Assembly: GCA_015680685.1 (NCBI GenBank)
Contig: MNCI01025533.1
Span: 107,843-171,842 of the forward strand
DNA length: 64,000 bases
Direction of reading: 5' to 3'
Origin: Gnetum montanum
Lineage: Eukaryota > Streptophyta > Gnetopsida > Gnetales > Gnetaceae
In this document: positions 34,779 to 46,000 of the stretch, in pieces
How the letters are laid out: the number at the start of each line of letters is the position of its first letter
Numbering within the stretch: the first letter of the stretch is position 1
Notes under the pieces: generated by a model
Told to the model about the DNA's origin: nothing
Database searches by the model: none
What the model saw: only the letters and a program-made list of their open reading frames with translations
Translations under genes and position numbers: made by a program

Positions 34779-35417
34779 CTACGTAGCGTAGCGTAGCGTA
34801 GCAACTTACCTTAGTTACAAGAGTTTTTTCGATTTGCAAACTTTCTCCTATGATGCAAGTCTTGTGAACTTCGTTGACTCTGCCGTTTGAACTACCTTCT
34901 GTCTCTTCCACAGGATTGCTATGCCTTGCTGCGCCATGTAACTCAGCATAGCGTAGCAGCAGACATGGTCCACTGCTTCCTGACAAAAAAGGACATCATT
35001 GCAGAACTCGAAATTGGGTGAGGGGAGTGGGTAGTGAATTCGTTGCCATGCTACGCTATGTGACGTTGCATAGTGTAGCACTTTGTTCCGTCATCGTCTT
35101 CTAAAGCTTACTACGCTACATAGCATAACGTAGCATAGCAGGCTTCGTGACTTAGAAAACTTTCCAAACTGTTTCTTGTGCATCTAGAATGCTACTGCCG
35201 ATTCCATGCACCGTTTCTAAGCAGGCTGCCAACTGTTTAGGCTACTTTGATGGGCATACAGGATGGTACAGAACTTGTCCATGCTCAAAGTAGAAAATTT
35301 TCCGAACTAGCTGACCTGGACTTAGAACATTCTTCTCCCGATGAATTGCCATCGTGCTATGTGGACTAGAAGAGCCTGGTGAAGTAAGGATGGCCTAGAA
35401 TTTTTTAGGGTGTTTCA
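34779..35417 (-). repeat. 3' LTR remnant of element C, cut by insertion of A
   Basis: 639 bp that align with 51672-52300 of C's 5' LTR. On the plus strand it starts CTACGTAGCGTAGCG, directly behind A's terminal GTGTTTCA, and ends GTGTTTCA at 35417 before the PPT. CTACG (34779-34783) is the expected right-hand target duplication of A; the left copy is outside the window. Confidence 0.88.
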
Positions 35418-35430
35418 TTGGCCCCTCTTT
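35418..35430 (-). other. Polypurine tract of element C
   Basis: The minus strand reads AAAGAGGGGCCAA right before the LTR start TGAAACAC, identical to B's tract. Confidence 0.88.
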
Positions 35431-36423
35431 GTCAATGTCTAGAGAATAGGCTCAATGGACATTGGCAAAGAATACGAAATACTGTAGCAGGAGAAATGCT
35501 AAGGTTGTCACTTGGTGAGTGCTGAGACATCGCTTGGCCATGCCTGAGAGTGTTGCATTGGTTTTGCGATGGTTAAGGCAGAGAGCAAAGATGATGTTTA
35601 GCCGAGTCCCTTGTTTGACTGCTCTGAGGGGCTCATTTATGTTTTCATCTTTGGCTGGCGCTGTTCTTCAACCTCCTCTGTAGGCAGGTGTCCCCTCCGT
35701 AGGATGAGTTGTGTTACATCTGTGGAGGGTTCTAACTTGCCTATAGTAGCCTTTCGCACGACGAGCTGTGTTATGCACGTGCCAAAATTTGCACTCTGAA
35801 GTAGCTGAGCTAGTCGAGGTACTCACTTCGTGACGCTGTAACATTTGCAGCTATAGCAAGATGCACTTGCGAGGACAAGGTCTTGCTAGCTACTGACATT
35901 GTTGTTACTCTTGGGCATCATTGCTAGTGTGAGATTCCCAAAGCAAGAAGGCCAGCAACGGGCTTGGCAAAGCTGGCATAGGGGAGCTGATCTCCAAGGC
36001 GCCAGGAGCTGTTGTGGGCACGGATGCACTAGAATCCCTGCCAAAGGAATGCGTGCTCAGTTTAGCTATTAGATCAGCTACCACATATCTGAACATTGCG
36101 CGAGCCAAAAACTTGGCGGGGAGCTGAAGAGCAACAATATTGTGGCTAGGCCACAATATTGTTAACACCTCAGAAGTGGGAATGAGCATAGGAACTATCG
36201 TTAGGGCGGTGGGTCGTGGCGATGGTAGGTTCGAAGGACCCGTGTGACATCATACAACATCTTTGAAGGGTCAGCATGACACTGAGGGTGGCAGCACGTA
36301 TGCCCTGAACCACATTCTCCTTTTGTCGAGAACTATGTCCTGGAGCTGCGACGTCCCACCCATGCGCCGATATCACATCCCTTCGTTTGATGTGTATATG
36401 ATGGTGGTGCATGTTGAGGGCAT
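35431..36423 (-). other. 3' non-coding region of element C
   Basis: No supportable gene. It holds two copies of a GATGAGTTGTGTTACATC-like motif (about 35703-35725 and 35758-35780) with the same spacing style as in A and D. The short open frames are not shared with the other copies. Confidence 0.55.
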
Positions 36424-36715
36424 GATGTGAACCCAGTTTAAGGTCTCAGTAGACCGTGTGCTGGTTTAAGGTCCCAACAGACCATTGTGCTGGTTTAAGG
36501 TCTCAACAGACCGTACATGCCATTTTAACATCGTAGCAGACATGAAATGCCAGTTTATAGTCATAGTGGATTAATAGTGCCAATTTTACATCATGGCAGA
36601 CAATTGTTGCCAGTTTAACATCGTGGCGGACACTACTCGGTGCTGCTAGTTTATCATCATTGCGGACACTGCCTAGTGCAACTGACATTTTATCATCATA
36701 GCAGATGATGCTTGT
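36424..36715 (-). repeat. Iteron array after integrase (element C)
   Basis: About eight copies of the CAGTTTAAGGTCTCAGTAGACCGT type, with GGTC...GACC arms, grading into TTTAACATCGTAGCAGAC forms. They lie immediately downstream of the integrase end at 36731. Confidence 0.88.
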
Positions 36716-36730
36716 TGTTACCGTTACACT

Positions 36731-39700
36731 TCAGACGTAGTACAGCTTGAGGTACGTGTGGTTCACCTTGTTGGCGAACTCATTGTCATCCATGTCTGCC
36801 AGCTTGAAGGCTCCATTCCCTAAGGCTTTAGCAACCACATAAGGACCTTCCCAATTGGCTGAGAACTTACTTACATGCTCACGGATGGCCTTGAGGATGA
36901 GGTCTCCCTTCTGCACTAGCTGTCGATGCAGGTCTGCACGGTGCTTCTACTATTTTTTGTTCTAGTAGTGCTCGATTCATCTCAGCGTTTGCATGCATTC
37001 CTCCTCCACTGAGTCAAGATCAATGGTCCATGATTTGTTGTTCTAGGCTTCGTTTACAGCGTCAAACAGGATCATCTGAAGTGAGGGTACTTGCAACTCA
37101 AGAGGCAATACAGCTTCAGATCCGTAAACAAAACTGTAAGGGGTCTTACTTATCGCAGTTCTGCAAGTCGTTTGATAGGCCTAGAGGACATAGAGTATTT
37201 GCTCGTGCTGCCTCCTGCTATTGTTAAGCATCTACTTTAGCAAGTTGATGATGGACTTATTTGTAGCCTCCACCTTCCCATTCGCTTGCAGATAATAAGG
37301 AGAAGAAAATGATTGTTTAATTCCTAGATTGCTACAGAAGGTTCGGGTTTCCATACTGCTGAATTGTGCTTCATTGTCAGTCATAATAGTCATCGAGAGT
37401 CCAAACCTAGTTACAATGTTATCAAGGATAAAATGGCAGATTTGCTGAGACATCATTTTCCTCAGGGGAATAGCTTCCACCCACTTAGTAAAATACTCTA
37501 TGGCAGTGATAATAAAGCTATGCCCTGCAGAGGACTTAGGCATGATGGGCCCTATGAGGTCTAGTTCCCATCATTGGAAGGGCCACGTAAATTGGGTTGG
37601 GTGTAGGTCTGTAGGTGCTATGTGTATGAGGTTTGCATATCTTTGGCATGTGTCACATGTCTTGACTTTCGACAGGCAGTCACGCTTCATGTAGTGCCAA
37701 TAGTACCCTAGGCGTCTGATTTTCACATCCATAGCCCTGGGTGCTATGTGTCCACCGCACAGCCCTTCGTGAACCTCATTAACTACCTTTTGTGCCTTCT
37801 TACAACCCACACATGCTAGAAATATCCCATCATAGGATCATCAACACAGAACTTCATTTCCCATCAGCATGTATTGTTGAGCATGTTTGCGGATTGCATC
37901 CCTTTGAGCCAATGTCAATTGACCTGGGGATTCACCATGTTGTAAATAAGCTTTAATGTTATCGTACCACTCCAGGGTATCCGTAGCGTCGACAGAGGGC
38001 ACGTGTTCCACCTGAGTGATAAGCTCCATGCATTCTATGATTGCAGTTGGCAGGTTTGCCAGGGAATGCAATGGGATGTTTAACATGATGGTAGCTAAGG
38101 CATCTACTACAGTGTTCTCGTTGCATTGCACTTGTTGCACATCAGTGCTCACGAATTGCTTTAGTAAGATTTTTGCTAGGTCGTAGTAGGGTTGTAGGTG
38201 CATAGCCTTGCAGGCGTAGACTTTGATGATTTGATTCATGACTAGTTGTGAATCTCCTCAGATCGCTAGGTGTTGTACATGCAGCACACTGGCAGTTAAG
38301 AGACCTCTGAGTAGCTCCTCGTACTCTGGCACGTTGTTGGTGCAAGGGAATGTAAAACGATAAGTGCATGAGTACATTTCCCCAGAGGGAAATGTGATTG
38401 TGGTAGTGACGCTACCTCCTCGCGTGGTTGAGGCATCGTCAAAGTGTAAGGTTGTCTCGAAATGTGACGGGACAATGGCAACATTGCTAATGTATTTGTC
38501 TGGGAACTCGGGATCTACGATTGCCTGGTCGTCGACTGGCGAGGCTGCAAGTTGGGTTGCTATGGCTTGGCCCTTTGTCGATGATTGACTTACATAACAT
38601 AGGTCGAACTCCATGGTTATTGCTTTCCATTGGGCTATCATACTACTTTCGTACAGGTTGCCAGTGATAGCCCGGAGTATGTTGCTTTTGCAAATGATGT
38701 TGGTTGTGCTGCGGAATAGGTAATGCCGCCACTTTTTTAGTGCGAACACTAAGGCTAGGCAGTTCCTCTCCACCTATTAGTGCATGGCTCAAGTAATACA
38801 CTGGTATCTTAGAACCATTGTCCTGCTTCTAACATAGCAGTGCTACTATGGATGCATCGGAGGTGGCAAGGTATATGAAGAAAGGCTTGTCCCTTTGCGG
38901 GAGGTGAACCGTTGGAAGGTGTGAGAGCTCCTTCTTCAAGTTGTTGAAGGCTTGTTGACACTGGGCTATCCACTCGAAGTCAACCCCCTTATTTAGAAGA
39001 TGTTTCATGGGGTGTAACTTGTTAGTCAACCTTGCTATAAACCTTCTAATGAATTGCATTCTACCTTGTAAACCATGTAACTCCTTAAGGTTTGTGGGAG
39101 GCACTAGGTTTATGATGGCCTTGACTTTGTCTGGGTCCACCTGTATTCCGACCTCTAATACTACAAACCCTAACATGCATTCGGTCTTTACCCCGAAGAC
39201 ACACCCGAAGACACACTTCTTATGATTAAGACATAAATATTACCTTTGGCAACACTTGAGGACTAACTCTAGATCGCGTGGGTGGTGGGCCGCCTCTTTG
39301 GACTTAACCGCTATATCATCCACGTAATCGTTTAAGGTTTCTAGGATGTAGTCACTGAAAATGTAGGTCATGGCTCGTTGGTAGGTTGCTCCATCATTCT
39401 TGAGCCTGAAAGGCATCATGGTATAGTAGAAGGTTCCCCATGGAGTCATGAAGGTTATCAACAGCTGGTGCTCTGGGTTGATGTGGATTTGGTTGTATCT
39501 GGAGAAGCCATCCATGAAGGATAGCAAAGCATGACCAGCTGTGGTGTCGATGAGTTGATCAATGCTTGGGAGTGGGAAGTTGTCTTTGATCATTGCCTTA
39601 TTCAAGTCTTAAAAGTCTATACAAATTCGTATCCCTCCTGTTTTCTTTGAAACCACAACAATGTTGAACACCCACTCTAAATAGTCGATTGCGCAGATGA

Positions 39701-40188
39701 AACCTACTTGGTATAACTTAGCGATTTCGTCCCTCATGGCTAGTGCAATTTCTAGCTTAATCTTACGCACCTTTTTCTTGATTGCCCTTACGCGTGGGTC
39801 TAGGATGATGTTATGCTGAATTAGCTATAGATCCAAACTCGGCATGTCACCATATGACCATGTGAAGACATCGATGTGATCTTGCAAAGTTTTGACTATT
39901 CCCTCATGTATTTGTGTGTCTAGGAGGGAGCTAAGTCTTAATGTCTTTACCTCCCTTCTTGATGTGGTTATGGGTATCTCAACAAGAGGATCCTCGATTA
40001 CATCCCCGGCCTCTAAATCTAGGGCATGGACCAGGTGTCTAGGCCAATCTGGAGGTGCTTCTAAGGTTGCTATAGTGTTAATCGTAGTCAATCATGTCGG
40101 GGTTCAACTATCTTGCAAGCTTGCCTTGCGGCCCTGCTAACGTTAGAAGCATGGAAAGGGCACAACGGATTTCCATCTCATGCTTGAC
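36731..40188 (-). pseudogene. pol: Pol pseudogene of element C: RT, two RNase H domains, integrase
   Basis: It begins behind an AG at 40189-40190 (TGGTGGTAG). RT: FMDGFSRYNQI and YVDD at about 39605-39300. The linked RNase H is within about 39176-38680, and the second RNase H at 38480-38060 with EYEELLRG and an Asp-rich end. The integrase zinc region is at 37790-37640 (CDTC), the core with LDLIGP, TDNEAQF (GP replaced by EA) and EATNK at 37560-37250, and the C-terminal region with FSANWEG ends at 36731. Multiple stops and frameshifts. Confidence 0.9.
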
Positions 40189-40299
40189 CTACCACCATAA
40201 GATGAAAGCCTGGGTAAGGGTCATTAGAGATTGTGTGAAATGTAAATCTGTAAAGCAACACCGAGATGCGACTTGCTAAGTAAGGTGATGTAAAGATTG

Positions 40300-40745
40300 A
40301 GAGTTTAGTAGTTTAAGGCCGTGGTGGACCACCAAGGCACAAGTGTCTAGAATTGTTAAAGATATGTAAATTGTTGATGTGAAGTGGAAAATTGTGTAAC
40401 AGTTGATATGCGAATGCCAAACTGCTAGTTTAGTGTCATCTCAAACTGCCATATTGCGACATGCAAAATCTTGATATGCAAAATAATGGTAAAAAGAATG
40501 AAATTGCAACTACTAGGGGTATCAAACTACCAGTGCAAAAATGAAGACATGAAATTGTTAGGAAATATGCTACCACCTATGTCGAGTCGTACGAGGTAAC
40601 TGCTGATGTATGGATGTAGTTAGTTTAATGTCACTGCAAACTACGAATGTTACGAGTCAGAATTACTATTTTTTTGGGTCCTGAGAAGCGCAACTATGCT
40701 AGGCTTGTTAGTTTAAGGTCTTTTCAGATCTTTAATCGAAAATAA
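40300..40745 (-). repeat. Iterons between RT and antisense gene (element C)
   Basis: Five dispersed copies, for example TAGTTTAAGGCCGTGGTGGACC and TAGTTTAAGGTCTTTTCAGATC, spread over about 440 bp between the RT start and the antisense promoter. Confidence 0.78.
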
Positions 40746-40925
40746 ATATTATTATATTATTTTTTTATTTTTGGGAAGGCGAGTAATTGGCCTGAAGCAT
40801 GTCAAGGTTTAAATGCTAATAGTGTCATGATGCCATGACGACCATGCTACGCTGCACGCCATGCTCTGCATTAATCGAAGAGAGAGAGAGATAGAGAGAA
40901 AGTTTCCTCATTTTTCCACTACTTC

Positions 40926-40936
40926 CATAAATAGGG
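40926..40936 (+). promoter_or_regulatory. TATA box of the antisense gene in element C
   Basis: CATAAATAGGG lies about 158 bp upstream of the ATG at 41085, matching GCTATAAATAGGGG in D. A GAGA-type run (40880-40902) lies just upstream. Confidence 0.6.
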
Positions 40937-41084
40937 ATTGAACCCTGGTAATTTCGACATTTTCACCATAAAAGCGCATAATCTTCATCGCAGCACTCGA
41001 CAATTTCAGAGCACAAAGCAATTATGTTAATCGATTAGCGAGGTGAATTTCTAAAGCGAAGGTCGTAAATCTGCAAGTAGGGCC

Positions 41085-44000
41085 ATGGCTCCTAAAACTC
41101 AGTTGATGCTTGTGAAGGTCAAGGAGGTGAAAAAGACCCTGAGGCGTTGGCCACAAGCGTGCGTTCTGGTGTGGGAGAGCACACCATTGACTCAGTGAGT
41201 TTTCATGTCTCCTTTACCCTTTTCATCTTGCACCTTCTACCACTTTCTGCTCTGGTTTTGCGTCTCATTTGTTTTGCTATTTGTATTTTTTTCGGCCGTG
41301 TTATTTGAGCTTTTGTGTTGCCACACCCTCTTTTTCTTTTGGTTGTGGCTATTGTGCAAGGGTCTCGTTGTGATTGCATGCAAGGTCATTGCTGCCGCCG
41401 AGATTGTCGCGACTGCGAGGTTGAGGCCCTTTAAGTTGCTTGACCTTGGCATGTGGTGGCGTAAAACCCTTGGGAGGGTTTGGTTATGTGTGATTTAGTG
41501 CCACGGGGCATGTTTTTGTTTGAGTATGTTGTTAGTTATTTTGCTACTACGCTAAGCTACTTGCATGTTCTTGCTACGCTAGGCTTTCGCATCTTTGCTA
41601 CGCTATGGTAAACAAGACGTTATGTTATGCTACGTTCATGTTCTGTTAAGCCCTGCTATGTTGCGCATGCATTGCTTTCAAATTTGATGTCAATATTTGT
41701 TTTTGCATTGTGCAAGGTAGGGCCAAGGTCTAGGCTGATTGTTTTGGACCTTGAAGAGGTCCTATGTCATGTGGGCAGACCTATGGCCAACATTCCTCCT
41801 CCCTTGATACATTTGGGAGAGCAAGCCGTTTGGTTTAGGGATGGGGCATGAGACTTCTTACAATTCCTTCTCAGCCATTTTAGTCTCATGGTTTGGTCCT
41901 CCTTAGATGAAGCACAGGCATCTGGCATAATAGAGGCCATACTGCCAAGGACAAATTGGGGCATCCTAAGATACCTTTCTGATGACGCGACCATAAGCAG
42001 GCCAGGAGGAGGGTCTAACAAACACTCAATAGGGTTGAGGCATTTAGCCTGGATCTGGGATATGCCAGAATACCAATGTTATCACCCATACAACACGTTG
42101 TATCTTTCGTGCCACATGGTGACGTACTTTCAGAACCCATAGGGGACCATCTATTGTGTTGGCGGGTGAGTTTCTTGTCTTTTCTTTACTTGGTTCTGCA
42201 AGGTCGACCATACTTGGCCGAGTGCTAATAGTGTATGCTTATTACCATGTCCTATATTGACAATGACAGGGTTCATGATCAGTCAGGTGAGTTAGCCATA
42301 ACGCAGCTAGCCCTATGGGAATTTGCCTCTACCAAGAGCCTGCGAGCAGGCGTGATTGCTCATTACAGGGAGGGATACCATTCCCACCTATGCATGCTCA
42401 CCACCTTCTACAATCGTTGTAGGGTGAAGGGTTGGCTGGACAAGGAGTGAAGAGAACCTTTCAAGTAGGTCATGCTCGAAGCGGTCCTAGTGGCTGAACT
42501 CCTACTATTCCCCTCACCGTATCGACCTAGTGGGTTAACAGGTGGGCACCACATGCTCAAGTGTTTTCATAGTTTTTTTTTACATTTCTTGATCATTGCT
42601 GCAGGAGCGAAGAAGCCTCGTGAGGTGATAGTGGTAACTACTAAGAGGCAAAGGGGAAACATTTATGTCAAATATGATGAAGTAGCGACGAGCTAGAGCT
42701 GGTTAGAACGAGGGGCTCTGGACCCTTTTCTCAAGAAAATATGAATGGCTGGACTTATGGATTTGTTCCTGGCTCCAAATCCGGGCATCCCTGCTACTGA
42801 GATGCTTTCCTTGGTCAACTCCTTCTCTGGGCAGGCGAGCCATTTTCACACGTACGTGCGGGGTGTCCAGGTGGTCATTAAAATCAATGACCAGCTATTT
42901 GCATATTTGTTTGGCATCCCTACTGATGGCCCCGACGTGATGTTGAAGAACAAGCAGGAGTTAACCCTTTAGAAGCAACACATAGAGGAGTGGCTCAGGC
43001 TCACCAAGGAGTGAAAGGGTTCCCCTCTGGACAAGCTTAAGGAAGGTCCTGCCATGGGGATATACCTGGTCTTTCGTTCTCGTGCATTCCCTCAATTGCT
43101 CACCTAGGGGAAGGTCCTGGGGCTTGAGTAGGCTTGGGTAATGCGAGAAGTCATGGAGGAGGGGGCCCATTACAACTAGGCCAAATTCCTATGTAGTGGT
43201 TTGTAAGCCAAGATTTTGGAACTCCGTGAGCAAATGGAGTCCCGCTCTAACATACACTATGCTTTCTACATAGGTTGTTTAAAGCACTTCATGGAGTTCC
43301 TGGTGGTCCAGGAGAATAGAGTTTGGTCTGAGCTAGATCGTGGCCAGATTCCTAAGCCATGGATTCAACAGGTCCTTCAGACTATGCAAGCCTAGGACCC
43401 CCCGAAAATGGTCAGGGAGCCATTGTCTATAATGACTAAAGGTCTAGCAGTTCATAGCCCTTGCGGCCAGGACAGCATAGGGGAGAAGCCCCCTGCCATA
43501 ATCGGCAACATGACACAGGGTGAACGTATCATAGCTGAGATCGTGCCTGCGAAGAAACAGACCTCCCCCAACCAGGGAAAGTTCTCATAAAGAGGAGGGG
43601 CGAAGACTATAGTTCAAGCTGCAAAGAATGCAACCCTCCATTGGTGAGCGTTACGTAATATTTAGTCTACGCAACCCCCCATTGCTATTGCCTGATATTT
43701 TATGCTTTGTTAGGTAGTGCATTGTAGTGTGGCATCTATTTTCAGTTAACTTGTTTCGAATTGATGTATGCATGACCTATTGTGAGAAGAAGAAGAAGGC
43801 AACGAGGAAGTGTCTGCCCTCAGAACGAGGGTGACAAATAACAATGTGGGGGCCTCGATTTTGGAGGAGAGGGTCTCGATCAAGAATAATGGAGCTCCTG
43901 TCTCTAGGGCAGGGAATCTTGTCATTAGGGAGCCTCTTCCTATCAACAAAGAGGTACCTACCCAAAATAAAAAAGACGCTGCTCTCCTGAAAGGAATGGC

Positions 44001-45453
44001 ACCAGCGCATGAGGTAGGGGCTTTCATGGACTTGGCTAGGCCTTCTACCAAGCCTACCATGATCGTCTTGCATCAGCAAGAAGAAAGACTACAGCCAGAT
44101 GCTAGTGAGTTAGGCTTTTTTGGTGCCTTACCGTAGTCCATTTTGGCCATTGCTGACATGCTTAGTCATGTAACAGGTGCTACTGCTAATGTCTTAGGAC
44201 TTCCTCCACCTCATACGGAGTCATGGGCTAAAATCCCTAACAAGTTTGCATTTTTTAGGGACTTGTCGATGACATGATCAAATGCCTTCAATAGGCAGAC
44301 CCTCATGCAGGTAAGTAGGAGTGTTAATTGTCCTTATGTTGCTATGTTGAAATTTTCAATTTTTTTGATTATGTTATGCTAACGTGATTACTACACTTTG
44401 TGCACTTAAACAGCCTCTATGCTTAAGTGGGACCTGGCACAACCTATGGAGGTAGGCACGGTGCCTGCACTCTCGCCTGACGTGACCAAGGTATCTCATC
44501 ATACATTTGACAAGGCTTACAAATGTGTCTTGCACTCAGCGTGCTCTCTGTGGGAGTGTAGACGCACCAACGAGTACCTGTGGAAACAGGTCCAAAGGGC
44601 CAAGCAGAGAGAGGCTGAACTAGTCACCGAGGTGGAGAACCTCAAGTCAAGGATCAATTTCCTCATAAACCGTAACCCTGATCTTATCGATTTGCAAAGG
44701 GCTGTAGACGACTACGCCAAGTTTTGGACTGTCGTTCATCAAAATGTTGAGTCCACCTGTGAAATAATCAAACAGCAGATGCAGATGGACCTTCTAGCCC
44801 AGAAGTGCCAAGATATGAAGGATATCAATGCTAAGGTCTTCGAATGGGGGAAAACCCAGAGGGATCACAAATATACATACAAGCTAGAAAACGAAATCCA
44901 TCAAAGATTGTATAAAGACGTTGCTGTGGAGGCATTCTTGTATGAGATGTTCGTGAAGGCCATCGATGCTTCTAAGGCCTATGCCAGGTTTAAACAGTAG
45001 GTGAAGGTCATAGAGTCTCCTGACCTGGTGGTGAACCTTCCTACAGGAGAGACCGCAACCACCTCCCTTTCCCGGGAACCTCTAAAGTGGACGACCTTGG
45101 AAAGGGAAAAATTTTCTGCTGTGAATGTTGAGCCTAGTGGCAGGTATTGGATGGACATTGCAATCGAGAAGATTGGGCATCGCCTCAAGCTTGGTCTAGA
45201 CCAGATACCTCTTGAGTCCAATGTAGGCTCCCCTTAGGTTAGTCGCCTTAATGCTATGCTATAGCTAGTATTTATCGCATTTGTTACCCTAGCTAACTAC
45301 TCTATTTTTGGGGTGCAGGCTCTCACCAAAGGTGTGAGGCCCATGGAGGGAGGAAATGAAGAGCCGGTAGGGGGCAATACAAGGGTGGGCGATGCACAAG
45401 TAGATGAAGCGAGGGAAAATGACAAAGGTGATGCGAATGGAGCTAACCCATGA
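41085..45453 (+). pseudogene. Antisense eight-exon gene of element C
   Basis: Approximate exons: 41085-41194 (starts MAPKTQLM), about 41717-42165, 42270-42533, 42605-43643, about 43771-44104, about 44164-44310, 44414-45237, 45319-45453. Exon 2 has LIVLDLEEVL, WFRDGA, FSLMVWS and NTLYLSCH, the NIF/FCP1-like region, with only the first Asp of motif I kept. Exon 4 is the transposon-protein-like region; exon 7 has CSLWECRR and a long coiled-coil-like stretch with no stop for almost 200 codons; exon 8 is acidic and ends in TGA at 45451. In-frame stops (for example 41849, 42448, 43192) show decay. The start of exon 2 and the ends of exon 5 are uncertain. Confidence 0.76.
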
Positions 45454-45604
45454 TAGCATGGGATCCCCCTTTTTTTATTAAAAATTTTAAAAATTTTACA
45501 AACACTGCTAATGGACGAAAATTTTGAATGAAATGAAAAACTTCATAAAGAAAACTGATTTTGTATTAACTTATGTGTTATGTAAAGTTCTCATGCTCTC
45601 GTAT

Positions 45605-45665
45605 GCTAGTTTTAGGCCATTTCGGGCCATTACTAGTTTTGGGCAATTTCGGGCCGTTAGGGTAG
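45605..45665 (-). repeat. Iterons between antisense gene and protease (element C)
   Basis: Two adjacent copies, TAGTTTTAGGCCATTTCGGGCC and TAGTTTTGGGCAATTTCGGGCC, at the same place as A's four copies at 28690-28890. Confidence 0.75.
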
Positions 45666-46000
45666 CATGTCGAAAGGATGGCATATTGACGAGACAAGGA
45701 AATGGAAAATATGCAAAGATAGCAACTGGGTGGGAGGTTGCAAGGCTACTATGATATGCGTAGCTTCCTCTTGACCTTTCATGGGTTGATCAGAATGTAA
45801 GGTCGAGGTGTTTCACCCGGGCGTCTTCTCATATCACTATCCTTTTCTTGGAAGAGCAACTCACATCATGTGTTTTTAATTAGAGGGTAAGCTCATTGGA
45901 CCAATCCCTTTGTTGTATGATTAATGCATGCATGAACAAGTGCTTCATCTTCAGAGGTTGTAACTTCTGAACCCTGTTCTATGCCTATGTTGCTAATTGC

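Noticed and set aside
34779-34830. Tandem GCGTA repeats as a microsatellite of special meaning
   Set aside because: They are part of C's LTR, where such palindromic TACGC/GCGTA motifs are common, and are explained by the LTR annotation.
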